Source: Cesiribacter sp. SM1
GTDB taxonomy: Bacteria; Bacteroidota; Bacteroidia; Cytophagales; Cyclobacteriaceae
Direction of reading: 5' to 3'
DNA: 64,000 nt
NCBI RefSeq assembly: GCF_020178975.1
Contig: NZ_JAHXBU010000091.1
Location: forward strand, 124,001 to 188,000
Shown here: positions 8,222 to 16,934 of the stretch, in pieces
Layout of the letters: each line of letters opens with the position of its first letter
How positions within the stretch are numbered: the first letter of the stretch is position 1
The notes under the pieces: model-generated
Told to the model about the DNA's origin: nothing
What the model saw: the letters and a program-made list of their open reading frames with translations, nothing else
Databases searched by the model: none
Program-made: the position numbers and the translations under genes

Positions 8222-9076
8222 ATGGTTGAGCTGCAAAATATCAACTTCCGGTATAAAAAGAATAAGCCCTTATTCAGGGAGCTTAACCTTAGCCTTACAA
8301 GTGGCTACATCTACGGACTGCTGGGTAAAAATGGTGCAGGCAAAACCACCCTGCTCAAGCATATGTCTGGCTTGTTATATCCACAAGAAGGCCAGGCCAG
8401 GGTGTTTGGGCACGATGTAAGCAAGCGGGAGCCGCAGATGCTGGACAATGTTTTTGTGGTGCCAGAAGAGTTTGAGCTGCCCGCACAGAGCATTGACACA
8501 TTTGTGAAGTACAATGCTGTTTTTTACAGCAGGTTTAGCCGCGAGCAGCTGGACTTTTACCTGCAGGAGTTTGAGCTGGACCGCAATGAAAAGCTCTCCA
8601 GCATGTCGTACGGGCAGAAGAAAAAATTTCTGATTGCCTTTGGCCTCTCTACCAATGCCCGCCTGCTGATCCTGGATGAACCTACCAACGGCCTGGACAT
8701 TCCATCCAAAAGCCAGTTCAGAAAAATCATGGCCTCCTCCCTGGACGAAGAAAAGATCATCGTGATCTCCACCCACCAGGTACGCGACCTGGAGAACCTG
8801 ATTGATGTAGTGCTGGTACTGGAAAACGGCCGCATTATCTTCAACCACGGCATAGGAGAAATTTCAGAAAAACTGCGCTTTGAGCAGGACCTCAGAAAAG
8901 CAATGCCGGAGGATATCCTCTACAGCGAAGATGCAGCAGGCAGAAAAGCCGGTATCACCAAAAATACCTCCGGAATGGAATCAAGGGTAGACCTTGAGAT
9001 ACTTTTCAACGGAGTAGTAAAAAACCAGCAGGCAGTAGAAGCTCACTTAACTAACCCATCAGATTATGTACTCTAA
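8222..9076 (+). CDS. ABC transporter ATP-binding protein
   Basis: The nucleotide-binding domain is complete: Walker A GKNGAGKTT (about residues 35-43), signature SYGQKKK (Q-loop and C-loop region near 135), Walker B RLLILDEPTNGLD and switch HQ ('VISTHQVRDLEN'). After residue 215 there is a C-terminal extension of about 70 residues of unknown role. The YtrB-like size and the position, with a permease overlapping by 11 bases and a YtrA-type GntR gene behind it, suggest an exporter of the kind used against envelope-active compounds. Substrate unknown. Confidence 0.93.
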   Translation: MVELQNINFRYKKNKPLFRELNLSLTSGYIYGLLGKNGAGKTTLLKHMSGLLYPQEGQARVFGHDVSKREPQMLDNVFVVPEEFELPAQSIDTFVKYNAVFYSRFSREQLDFYLQEFELDRNEKLSSMSYGQKKKFLIAFGLSTNARLLILDEPTNGLDIPSKSQFRKIMASSLDEEKIIVISTHQVRDLENLIDVVLVLENGRIIFNHGIGEISEKLRFEQDLRKAMPEDILYSEDAAGRKAGITKNTSGMESRVDLEILFNGVVKNQQAVEAHLTNPSDYVL

Positions 9077-9809
9077 TTTATATAGCACCCCAAGGCAGTA
9101 TAATTTTATATTACGCCAGCTGTCGTTGTTCAGGCAGAGCTGGTCGGTTGCCGCTGCCGCTATTTTCGGCCTGCTTTTCATAATATCAGTATTCATTGGT
9201 TACTTTAAATCCACGGGGCTGTACCAGCTTCCAGCTGGTCTTTACTATGGATTCCTGACACTGATCGGCCTGATCTTTACCAGCCAGATTTTCCAGGAGC
9301 TACATACCCCTAACCGCAGCTATGCTTTTCTTACGCTGCCGGTTTCCACCCTGGAGAAACTGATAGCTTCCTGGCTGCTGTCGTCGCCAATCTTTATCCT
9401 GGCATATACAGCCGCAACTTTTCTTATTTACCTGATCAGCACACTGGTTGCAGGCATGCCCGAGATGGCTTTAGAATACTTCACTGATGAATACTGGAGC
9501 ACTATTGCCAATTACATGGTAATTCAGACCATATTCCTCTGGGGAGCCTGCTATTTCAGAAAAAATAATTTCCTGAAAACGGTGCTGGTGCTGGTAGTGC
9601 TGCCAATGGTAATAGGGTTATATGCACTGTTGCTCATCCTGCTATTCTTTGGTGGCGCAAGCAATATTAATATCAATCCGGATACTGTTACAATCAATGA
9701 TACAGTGCTCCCCAACTTAGGCCTTTTTATGAAAATTTTATGGTACGCTGTGCTGGGCCCCTATATGCTGTTAACCACATATTTCACCTTAAAGGAGAGA
9801 CAGCTATGA
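9066..9809 (+). CDS. ABC transporter permease (six-TM membrane protein)
   Basis: The protein is 247 residues long with about six hydrophobic segments (for example VAAAAIFGLLFIISVFIGYF, FILAYTAATFLIYLIS, VLVLVVLPMVIGLYALLLIL). It starts inside the 3' end of the ATPase gene and its stop overlaps the GntR start, indicating translational coupling. No other domain is visible. It is the likely membrane partner of the ATPase at 8222-9076. Confidence 0.8.
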   Translation: MYSNLYSTPRQYNFILRQLSLFRQSWSVAAAAIFGLLFIISVFIGYFKSTGLYQLPAGLYYGFLTLIGLIFTSQIFQELHTPNRSYAFLTLPVSTLEKLIASWLLSSPIFILAYTAATFLIYLISTLVAGMPEMALEYFTDEYWSTIANYMVIQTIFLWGACYFRKNNFLKTVLVLVVLPMVIGLYALLLILLFFGGASNININPDTVTINDTVLPNLGLFMKILWYAVLGPYMLLTTYFTLKERQL

Positions 9810-10183
9810 TGGAGTTTAAGGAAAATCAGGCCATCTACCTGCAGATAGCCGACCAGTTCGTGGAGAACATTCTTCAGCGAAAATGGACAGTAGGAGAAAA
9901 GATACCCTCCATACGTGATACCGCCGTAGAGTTTGAGGTTAACCCCAACACCACCATGCGTACTTTTAACTACCTGCAGGATAAGGGGATCATCTTCAAC
10001 AAACGGGGCCTGGGCTACTTTGTAGCAGACGATGGCTACGAAAAAACCCGGGCACTAAAAAAAGAGCAGTTCCTGGAAGAAGACCTGCCCGCCCTGTTCC
10101 GCAATATGGAAATGCTGGGCATTACCTTTTCCGATCTGCAAACCTATTATAGTAAGTATAACCAAAACGGACACGACAAATGA
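9806..10183 (+). CDS. GntR-family transcriptional regulator, YtrA-like
   Basis: The start at 9806 is supported by a strong ribosome-binding site (AAAGGAGA, 9791-9798); a longer frame reaches back to 9740. A winged helix-turn-helix of the GntR type fills residues about 10-80 (IYLQIADQFVENILQRKW, PSIRDTAVEFEVNPNTTMR, TFNYLQDKGIIFNKRGLGYF). A short C-terminal helix follows, and there is no large ligand domain. This is the YtrA subfamily, whose members usually repress their own ABC transporter operon. Probable operators lie at 8183-8204 and 5558-5583. Confidence 0.9.
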   Translation: MMEFKENQAIYLQIADQFVENILQRKWTVGEKIPSIRDTAVEFEVNPNTTMRTFNYLQDKGIIFNKRGLGYFVADDGYEKTRALKKEQFLEEDLPALFRNMEMLGITFSDLQTYYSKYNQNGHDK

Positions 10184-10287
10184 AAACCAGCAATAAACTA
10201 CTGTTAGGCCTTCTGGCTGCAATCTTCCTGATCGTTACCATAGCGGTAGGGGTACTCAAATATTACCACCATTTGTCTGTAAGCTAA
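10180..10287 (+). CDS. 35-residue single-pass membrane peptide
   Basis: The ATG overlaps the stop of the GntR gene (ATGA). The product, MKTSNKLLLGLLAAIFLIVT followed by IAVGVLKYYHHLSVS, is a lysine-flanked transmembrane helix with a short polar tail. A strong terminator follows at 10375-10404, so the peptide is the last cistron of the ABC-GntR operon. Small membrane peptides in such operons may modulate the transporter; that role is inference. Confidence 0.6.
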   Translation: MKTSNKLLLGLLAAIFLIVTIAVGVLKYYHHLSVS

Positions 10288-10374
10288 ACAGATGCCTTAC
10301 AGAGAGCAGCGGCATGCTGCAGCTGCAGCGAGGTATTGAACCTGACTTTTAGATCAACGCACACGTATTTGAAG

Positions 10375-10404
10375 CAGCCCGGGAAGCATCTCCCGGGCTG
10401 TTTT
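10375..10404 (+). terminator. Rho-independent terminator of the ABC-GntR operon
   Basis: A perfect 10-bp stem, CAGCCCGGGA / TCCCGGGCTG, with a six-base loop is followed by TTTT. Confidence 0.85.
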
Positions 10405-10447
10405 GCATTTACCCAACTCCTTAGAAGAGTCCGGAAGTATTTTATTT

Positions 10448-10639
10448 TTAAAGCAGTTTATAATCACACAAATCACAGGCAGCTGCCGAACCATAGAAGG
10501 TAAATTGAGTTAAACTTTCAGCATACGGCAGCTGTGCGTCAAATATTCCATTTGAAAAGCCGGTTTCGGTACAGCCAGACTGCACAAGCAGCACACCAAC
10601 CAGTAACAAACTTCTGTCGCCCCTGACATTAACCATCAT
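10448..10639 (-). CDS. Possible small lipoprotein (about 63 residues)
   Basis: The frame from 10639 begins MMVNVRGDRSLLLVGVLLVQ and continues SGC, giving a basic N-terminus, a hydrophobic core and a lipobox-like VQSGC. The mature part is about 40 residues with a CDLCDYKLL end. It would be divergent from the propeller gene at 10674 with only 34 bp between them, which leaves little room for two promoters. The frame also runs open to 10705. Real or chance cannot be decided from sequence alone. Confidence 0.3.
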   Translation of the reverse strand: MMVNVRGDRSLLLVGVLLVQSGCTETGFSNGIFDAQLPYAESLTQFTFYGSAAACDLCDYKLL

Positions 10640-10673
10640 AGCGCTCCACTTAAAGCTGAACCTTTTTTTAACT

Positions 10674-12164
10674 ATGGCAAACAAGCAAGAAGTCTCCCCC
10701 TCCAACAGAGGTTTTTCAATTGGAAAAGGGCCAATTAAAACAAGCAGAACAACTGCTGATGCACTCCGGAATTTATCGGTACCAGCAAGACCGCAGGTAG
10801 ATGCCAGTGATGTAGTGGTACCCGATGGCTATACTGTTGAAGCGGTAATGGCTGGTTTTTCCTTTCCCACCGATATTGCCTTTGCCGATGACGGGACAAT
10901 ATTTGTGAGTGAAGGCGGCAGCTCATGGCCTACCCGCCCCTATATGCCTGCCAGGGTAGTAATAGTAAAGCCTAATGGCGAAACAGAAGCCATTACCATG
11001 AATATACAGGCAGGCCCACGCGGTATAACCTGGCGCGATGGCATGCTGTACATGTGCATCAAGGGAGGTTATCATATGCAGGTGGCCAGGTACAACCTTG
11101 AGACAGGTGAACTTAAAATACTAATAGACAAGCTGCCAAGTGGCGGTTGGCACGAACCGGGCGGGCCGCTCTTTGGCCCTGATGGACTTATGTATTTTGG
11201 TAACGGATCTGTATCTCAGCAGGGTGTTATATTGCCTGCAGGCTTTACCGTTGACATGGCCAAGCACCCCCTGGCACATGATGTGCCGGGGCAGGATGTT
11301 ACCCTTACCGGCAACAACGTCTGGAGCCGCGACCCGCGCATGCCCTACCCCTTCCTGACCGAAACCGGGCCTTTTAAACCTTTTGGAACTCCTGCACAAA
11401 AAGGAGAAGTAATCAAAGGAGCGCTTTTTTGCAACTCTGCTGTGTGGCGCTCCAAACCCGATGGCACAGATATAGAGCTGCTTGCCTGGGGCATCCGCAA
11501 CCCTTTTGGCATGGCTATCAACGAAGAAGGCGAGTTGTATGTATCAGACAATGACTTTGAAGAAAAAGGCGAGCGTGCCATTGCCAACGATCCGGACAGA
11601 ATCTGGCACATTAAAAACGCCAGGCAACCATATGGAACCGTAAAAACACCCGACTGGTATGGCTTTCCCGATATCTGCGGCGATGGCCTGCCGGTAAACC
11701 ACCCCAGCCACCTGCCTGCCAAAGGCAAAGCCGCCGAGCTGTTCCTGCAGGATCCGCCACCCTGGGCAGGTCCCGCAGCATTTCTTGAGCAGCCTCACTC
11801 CTGCATGTGCAGGATGGATTTTTCCAAATCAGACTTTTTTGGGCACAGGGGCGAATTGTTTGTAGCCGAATGGGGTACCATGGCGCCACTTAATTCTCCC
11901 CGTCCCGAAGATCTTGATCATGGCTTCAGGGTAATCAGGGTAGATGTAAAAAATGGAACAGGGGTCCCTTTTATGCATAATAAAAAAATGGGCCCTGCCT
12001 CTGCCTGGGGGACCGGCGGCATAGAGCGGCCTGTTTCCTGCAAATTCAGCCCCGACGGCAGGAGTTTGTATGTACTGGATTTTGGCCACGCCCGCCTTAC
12101 CAAAGGGGGTATGTTTGCCTTTGCTCATACAGGTGTTTTATGGAAAATCAGCAAAAATGCGTAG
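10674..12164 (+). CDS. PQQ-sugar-dehydrogenase-like beta-propeller protein
   Basis: Repeated propeller strands are visible (GFSFPTDIAFADDGTIFVSE, RGITWRDGMLYMCIKG, GIRNPFGMAINEEGELYVSD, SCKFSPDGRSLYVLDFGHA). This matches soluble glucose/sorbosone dehydrogenase-like six-bladed propellers. A 'QPHSCMCRMDFSKS' segment adds two cysteines. No signal peptide is seen, although family members are usually exported; the N-terminal 40 residues are polar. The enzymatic activity is not certain. A small ferritin-like gene follows within 6 bases of the stop, so the two probably form an operon. Confidence 0.75.
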   Translation: MANKQEVSPSNRGFSIGKGPIKTSRTTADALRNLSVPARPQVDASDVVVPDGYTVEAVMAGFSFPTDIAFADDGTIFVSEGGSSWPTRPYMPARVVIVKPNGETEAITMNIQAGPRGITWRDGMLYMCIKGGYHMQVARYNLETGELKILIDKLPSGGWHEPGGPLFGPDGLMYFGNGSVSQQGVILPAGFTVDMAKHPLAHDVPGQDVTLTGNNVWSRDPRMPYPFLTETGPFKPFGTPAQKGEVIKGALFCNSAVWRSKPDGTDIELLAWGIRNPFGMAINEEGELYVSDNDFEEKGERAIANDPDRIWHIKNARQPYGTVKTPDWYGFPDICGDGLPVNHPSHLPAKGKAAELFLQDPPPWAGPAAFLEQPHSCMCRMDFSKSDFFGHRGELFVAEWGTMAPLNSPRPEDLDHGFRVIRVDVKNGTGVPFMHNKKMGPASAWGTGGIERPVSCKFSPDGRSLYVLDFGHARLTKGGMFAFAHTGVLWKISKNA

Positions 12165-12169
12165 TAGTC

Positions 12170-12727
12170 ATGGAAAATAACTTATCAAAACAACCCATAC
12201 TCATTGAACTGGACCTGGAATGCCGTGAGGAACATTATAGCCGGGCCGAGGCCTGGTTTAAGAATGTTCAGTTCACGCAGGCTTCCTTCCGGCAACTACT
12301 GGAAGATACAGTACCAAAAATAGAAGAGCCCCATATAAAGGATTACCTCAGCACCATGCTTGCCGAAGCCATAGAACACGAAAGCAAGGCAGAGGATCTA
12401 TTCCGGATTATTGGCCGGAAACCTTCTGCGATAAGAACCACGCTGGGTGATTTTTTAGGTAAGAGCCGGGAGGTATGGGCAGATGTAATTGCACTTGCTG
12501 GTGGCGCCAAGGGGCCCTGGCAGGACCTGCAGCAGCTTTATGTTTCCAACCTCAACTCCATGAGTGCCTTTGCCGTTGCAGAGCAGCTGGGCCTGGCATT
12601 GGGCATTCCCAGGATTCTGGATGTTACCTTTGGTGTGGTAGCAGAAAAATCTACAAGTCAGCTCCTGCTGCAGGAATGTGCCCTGGAAATGTGCTCCAAG
12701 TCTATCCTGTACAAGCAACCTTTTTAA
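12170..12727 (+). CDS. Ferritin-like four-helix protein
   Basis: The frame opens at 12140, but the ATG at 12170, six bases after the preceding stop, avoids the overlap and is taken here. The all-helical sequence contains acidic/His pairs spaced as in ferritin-like proteins ('ECREEHYSRAEAWF' and 'AEAIEHESKAEDLF', later LLLQECALEM). I cannot assign a specific family; metal binding is inferred from these residues. A 16-bp perfect stem-loop lies just downstream. Confidence 0.55.
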   Translation: MENNLSKQPILIELDLECREEHYSRAEAWFKNVQFTQASFRQLLEDTVPKIEEPHIKDYLSTMLAEAIEHESKAEDLFRIIGRKPSAIRTTLGDFLGKSREVWADVIALAGGAKGPWQDLQQLYVSNLNSMSAFAVAEQLGLALGIPRILDVTFGVVAEKSTSQLLLQECALEMCSKSILYKQPF

Positions 12728-12750
12728 GCATACAGGAAATATTTCAAAGG

Positions 12751-12807
12751 CAGCAGGGCTTTGCTAGCAATCGCTGGTTAAGTGCATTTGGTAGCAAAGC
12801 CCTGCTG
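12751..12807. repeat. Perfect 16-bp inverted repeat
   Basis: CAGCAGGGCTTTGCTA and its exact complement flank a 25-base loop, 24 bp after the ferritin-like gene. There is no T-run, so it is not a classical terminator. An open frame reading through it (12475-12855) overlaps the ferritin-like gene and is taken as a shadow. Confidence 0.75.
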
Positions 12808-13129
12808 TACCTACTCCCCCTGCCTTACCGGCAAAAGAAATATTGCCCACTTTAGGCATACACTTAAGGACCATAAACATCCCGCCAAATGTTAACTTGG
12901 GGCCCAGGCCATTCCCTCTCACCCATTTGAATATTTCAGACATTTAGCTGTAGTTACCGGAGACGCTTCCAAAACCCTCCTGAAGCACAAAATATTTTTT
13001 TTTCAGCAGCCTGCTGGCAGCACCAACTATGCATTTATAATCATAAGTTTACCGGCAAATTCAGTAATATTATTTAGCCCAAAACACTGAACAACTAAAG
13101 ACAATAGCGCGTTGAGGAGGAGAATAAGT
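12808..13129. other. Intergenic region without recognisable features
   Basis: I see no gene, terminator or clear regulatory repeat here beyond short A/T tracts. The last bases before 13130 contain the ribosome-binding site of the next gene (GAGGAGGAG, 13114-13122). Confidence 0.4.
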
Positions 13130-13468
13130 GTGCAGATGATAAAAGACAAAGATCCTATCGCATCTCCAGTGAATATCAGGCTGGAAGAGCTAAATAAACT
13201 CCGGCAACAGGCCCGCGAACAACAGGAAGAGTTGCGTAAACTCCAGACTGAGCTTTTGCTGATTCTGGAGGAAAATGTGCTGGAAATGGAAAAGTATTTT
13301 GAGAAATCGGCAGAGGGCACTGTAACCGATCAGGAGCTGGAAACATTAAGCGTACGTGTGCTGCTGAACAAGCACATGGCCCGTTACTATAAACTTGCCT
13401 CCCAGCAACAACAGCTCATTAAAGAAAAGACTTTTTTACTGGGCAAAGCTTCTTCCGGCAGAGAATAA
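13130..13468 (+). CDS. Hypothetical coiled-coil protein
   Basis: The product is about 110 residues, highly charged and Gln/Glu/Leu-rich, with heptad-like spacing from residue 15 to 60 (LEELNKLRQQAREQQEELRK). The start is set at GTG 13130, eight bases after GAGGAGGAG; the ATG at 13136 is an alternative. The upstream TTG frame start would overlap the ribosome-binding site. No domain recognised, and no neighbour on the same strand suggests a role. Confidence 0.55.
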   Translation: MQMIKDKDPIASPVNIRLEELNKLRQQAREQQEELRKLQTELLLILEENVLEMEKYFEKSAEGTVTDQELETLSVRVLLNKHMARYYKLASQQQQLIKEKTFLLGKASSGRE

Positions 13469-13664
13469 GGCCTATTCCTGCTTTTCAGAATTTTTATGAT
13501 TTTATTATTAAAAGGCTAAAGCTGGGCTTCTCTCCTTTCTTTAAACTTGTTTTCAAGGATGCGCTGTATTCTTGCAGTTACCCCTGTCTGGAGGGGATTG
13601 ATTTATCACAGGATTCGTAGAGGTCGGTATTTGGTGCTTTTCAGGCTAATGATCAGTTAATCGG

Positions 13665-13976
13665 TTATTCGAAAACCTCTCCCCTGTTAACTTCCATGTG
13701 CATGGATATAATGGCTGCACATATGGCTTGTTGCTGCTGTTCAGTCAGGCTGGATACGGTGCCCTCAACCTCCTCTTCACTGAAGAATTCACCCTTCAAT
13801 CCAAGCTCCTTTAATAAAAGATCGTACCTGGAGGTAAGGCTACTGGAAGGAAAAACCCTGGTATTTATATCGTTAAGCGTTAAGGCTGCAAATACCAGCC
13901 TGTCTTTCAAAGACCCGCTGCTGTTCAGGCAAATGATAGCCCTTGCTAATTGATTACTTATTTCTATATGACACAT
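13665..13976 (-). CDS. Hypothetical protein (103 residues)
   Basis: The sequence is soluble and mostly helical, with no signal peptide and no family I recognise. A conserved-looking C-terminal stretch (LTEQQQQAICAAIISMHMEV) resembles a helical pair. The region 13977-14198 upstream holds no other gene, so it appears to be monocistronic. An opposite-strand frame (13696-13953) is treated as a shadow. Confidence 0.5.
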   Translation of the reverse strand: MCHIEISNQLARAIICLNSSGSLKDRLVFAALTLNDINTRVFPSSSLTSRYDLLLKELGLKGEFFSEEEVEGTVSSLTEQQQQAICAAIISMHMEVNRGEVFE

Positions 13977-14198
13977 CGGCTGTTCTCATTAATTGATAAC
14001 TACCAACGTATTCGAGATAGAAAATAATATGTTACATCAGATTTTGTTCAAAAGTAAATGATCGGGCAGGCTGGCAGGAGGCGCAAAAAAATGCAAACGG
14101 TGTAAATCTCAAACAACACATAAAACCCTATATTACAGATATTTAAAAATAAACAAAACTATTTCTAAATCACTGGATTCCTGTAGAAACTCACCCCA

Positions 14199-14462
14199 TC
14201 ATATGCCTGCAGCCAGTGTGGCAAGCAGAAGTATTGCTGGCAAAAGCAAACCAAATATCAGTATTCTTAACTTCTTTTGTTTCTGCCTCATTGAGTCTCT
14301 CCATTGCGCAGCTTCTTTACTTACAGAAGCATCTCTGCCTGCATCTACATCCTTTACATTTGTATAAGGATTATCCTTCATAGATGGCCTGATGTGGCTT
14401 AACTTCCTGTTATGCCTGAAGGAATCATGCCCCTGCCTGGAAAAACCTACGCCGCCTGTCAT
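14199..14462 (-). CDS. Small C-terminal-anchored membrane protein
   Basis: It has 87 residues: a basic N-terminus rich in His/Arg/Asn (GFSRQGHDSFRHNRKLSHIR), a polar middle, and one C-terminal hydrophobic helix (LIFGLLLPAILLLATLAAGI). It resembles the short tail-anchored Bacteroidota proteins with an N-terminal '..NR.L...' motif that are often mislabelled as riboflavin synthase subunits. No function is known to me. Confidence 0.6.
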   Translation of the reverse strand: MTGGVGFSRQGHDSFRHNRKLSHIRPSMKDNPYTNVKDVDAGRDASVSKEAAQWRDSMRQKQKKLRILIFGLLLPAILLLATLAAGI

Positions 14463-14746
14463 ATCTACTTTAGTTTAAGAGCAACATAATCATGCAGCTT
14501 TAAAGATGGAAGTATTGGCCGGGCCTTTGATGTAGCTGCTATTACTGCTGATGAATAAAACACCCCTCCCGCTTTTGAGTTAGTCATACCATAAAGGAAT
14601 GGCTTGAGGAACAGATATAAATTTAGCACAAACAGCTTTACTCAAGTGATTTCCATTGATCTTTGTCGTCTGAAAAACAGATTTAAGTCATATTTTTTCT
14701 GCTTTTTAATGGCGGACTTTGCGGACACTAAACCATGTAGAATTGT

Positions 14747-16837
14747 ATGACCAAAGCCATTTTCATAGCCACTGCAGAACCCTATAGCGGCAAGTCCATT
14801 ATTGCGCTGGGCCTGGTAGATATGTTGCTGAGCAAAGCACAGAAAATAGGCTATTTTAAACCAATCATCAACCACGATCCTGCTGTTGCCAAAGATGTGC
14901 ATATAGAAACGATCGTTAGTCACTTTGGCCTGCAGGTAGCCTATGAAGATACCTACGCTTACACCCGTCCGCAGGCACTGCGCCTGATAGAAGCAGGCAA
15001 CCAGGGCGAAATCATAGATACCATTCTTAATAAGTTTAAGCAACTGGAGGAATACTACGATTTTACCGTGGTTGAGGGCAGCGACTTCCTGGGAGAGGGA
15101 ACTGTATTTGAATTTGATGCTAACGTATCGATAGCCAAAAACCTGGCTGCCCCGGTGATCATTGTGGTTTCAGGAGAAAACAAAACCACTACACAAATCA
15201 CCACCAACATTCTTACCATTATGCGCAACTTCCAGTCGCGCGATATACAGGTATTAACAGTGGTAGCCAACAAGGTTCATCCCGATCAGGTAGATGAGGT
15301 ACGCAATGAACTGCTGCCCCAGCTGCGAGAACAGGTCAGCCTTGCGGTAATTCCCGACCGCCCCGCCCTAAAAAGCCCTACCATTAAGGAAGTGCAGCAG
15401 ATTCTCGGCGCCAGGCTTATGTTTGGTGAACAGCAGCTTGCTAACCAGGCCGATCATTTTATTATGGGCGCCATGCAGGTACCTAACTTCCTGAACCACA
15501 TCAAGCAAAATGTACTGATCATCACACCCGGCGACCGGAGCGATATCCTCATCAGTGCCCTGCAGGCAAGCCTTTCTGTTAACTACCCAAAAATATCGGG
15601 CATCGTGCTTACCGGCGGCTTTGTTCCCGACGAACCGGTGATCAGGCTTATTGAAGGCCTGCAGTCTGTGGTTCCGATCCTGTCTGTTAAATCGGGCTCC
15701 TTCCAGACTGCCACCCAGATTGGCAACATTAAATCCAGGATCACACCCGATAATACTAAAAAGATACAACTGGCCATCTCTACCTTTAAAAAGTATGTGG
15801 ATGTGCCTGCCCTGGAACAAAGCATTGTTACCTACAAACCCGAGGGCATGACCCCTCATATGTTCCAGTACCAGCTGGTGAAGTGGGCAAAGAGCAAAAA
15901 GAAGCATATTGTACTGCCGGAAGGCAGTGATGAGCGGATCTTAAGAGCAGCTGCACGCCTCATAGCACAGGATATTGTTGACCTTACCCTGCTGGGCGAT
16001 CCGGAAAAGATCATTCCAGCCATTAAGCAAATGGGCCTGAACCTGGATCCGGAGCGTATTCATATTGTAAACCCGCAGCAGTCGGAGCATTACGAAGCGT
16101 ACGTAAACACCCTTTACGAGCTCAGGAAAGACAAGAATGTAGCCCTTGAAATGGCCCGCGACCTGATGACGGATGTATCTTACTTCGGTACCATGATGGT
16201 GTACAAGGGCCATGCCGATGGTATGGTATCCGGAGCGGTACACACCACCCAGCATACCATCAGGCCTGCCCTGCAGTTTGTGAAAACCAAGCCGGGCTTT
16301 TCCGTGGTATCATCGGTTTTCTTTATGTGCCTGCCCGACCGGGTATCGGTTTTTGGCGATTGTGCCGTAAACCCCAACCCTACCGCAGAACAGCTGGCCG
16401 AAATTGCCATCTCCTCTGCCGACAGCAGCAGCCGCTTTGGCATAGAGCCTAAGGTAGCCATGCTCTCCTACTCCTCGGGCTCCTCAGGCGAGGGTGCCGA
16501 TGTGGAAAAGGTGCGCCGGGCAACTGAAATAGTAAAACAGAAACGCCCCGACCTGAAGGTAGAAGGCCCCATTCAGTACGATGCAGCCGTAGACCATCAG
16601 GTGGGCCGGCAGAAACTACCCAATTCAGAAGTGGCCGGCCAGGCAAGCGTGCTTATCTTCCCCGACCTCAACACAGGCAACAACACCTACAAAGCCGTTC
16701 AGCGCGAAACCGGCGCACTGGCCATAGGACCAATGCTGCAGGGCCTGAACAAACCTGTTAATGACCTTAGCCGCGGCTGTACGGTAGAAGATATTTTCAA
16801 TACAGTTATCATCACCGCCATTCAAAGTCAGGAATAG
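14747..16837 (+). CDS. pta: Phosphate acetyltransferase
   Basis: This enzyme interconverts acetyl-CoA and acetyl phosphate. It is the long three-domain form (696 residues): an N-terminal BioD-like P-loop domain (ATAEPYSGKSIIALG, residues about 8-22), a DRTGG-type middle domain (about 215-330) and the C-terminal catalytic PTA domain from about 365. That last domain contains conserved stretches 'VLPEGSDERILRAA', 'DGMVSGAVHTTQHTIRPALQ', 'MLSYSSGSSGEGADVEKVR' and 'VGRQKLPNSEVAGQASVLIF'. It is followed by ackA, giving the acetate overflow/fermentation pathway that yields ATP. The 97-bp spacer to ackA is filled by short interspersed repeats. Confidence 0.97.
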   Translation: MTKAIFIATAEPYSGKSIIALGLVDMLLSKAQKIGYFKPIINHDPAVAKDVHIETIVSHFGLQVAYEDTYAYTRPQALRLIEAGNQGEIIDTILNKFKQLEEYYDFTVVEGSDFLGEGTVFEFDANVSIAKNLAAPVIIVVSGENKTTTQITTNILTIMRNFQSRDIQVLTVVANKVHPDQVDEVRNELLPQLREQVSLAVIPDRPALKSPTIKEVQQILGARLMFGEQQLANQADHFIMGAMQVPNFLNHIKQNVLIITPGDRSDILISALQASLSVNYPKISGIVLTGGFVPDEPVIRLIEGLQSVVPILSVKSGSFQTATQIGNIKSRITPDNTKKIQLAISTFKKYVDVPALEQSIVTYKPEGMTPHMFQYQLVKWAKSKKKHIVLPEGSDERILRAAARLIAQDIVDLTLLGDPEKIIPAIKQMGLNLDPERIHIVNPQQSEHYEAYVNTLYELRKDKNVALEMARDLMTDVSYFGTMMVYKGHADGMVSGAVHTTQHTIRPALQFVKTKPGFSVVSSVFFMCLPDRVSVFGDCAVNPNPTAEQLAEIAISSADSSSRFGIEPKVAMLSYSSGSSGEGADVEKVRRATEIVKQKRPDLKVEGPIQYDAAVDHQVGRQKLPNSEVAGQASVLIFPDLNTGNNTYKAVQRETGALAIGPMLQGLNKPVNDLSRGCTVEDIFNTVIITAIQSQE

Positions 16838-16930
16838 TATTGAGTATTGGGTAGTAAGTATTGAGTAGGCCAATAGTTGCCTCATATAACTTCCAATACC
16901 CAATACACAATACCAGATACCCAATACCTA
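16838..16930. repeat. Short tandem TATTGRGTA-type repeats in inverted arms between pta and ackA
   Basis: The left arm holds several TATTGAGTA/TATTGGGTA units (16838-16869). The right arm holds the complementary CCAATACC and CAATAC units (16892-16928). The arms could pair into a long imperfect hairpin in the pta-ackA transcript. The right arm runs to within a few bases of the ackA start and replaces a recognisable ribosome-binding site. A similar element type occurs at 53152-53376. Confidence 0.7.
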
Positions 16931-16934
16931 TAGT

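Noticed and set aside
12475-12855. 126-codon plus-strand frame through the 16-bp hairpin
   Set aside because: Overlaps the ferritin-like gene in another frame and shows no domain.
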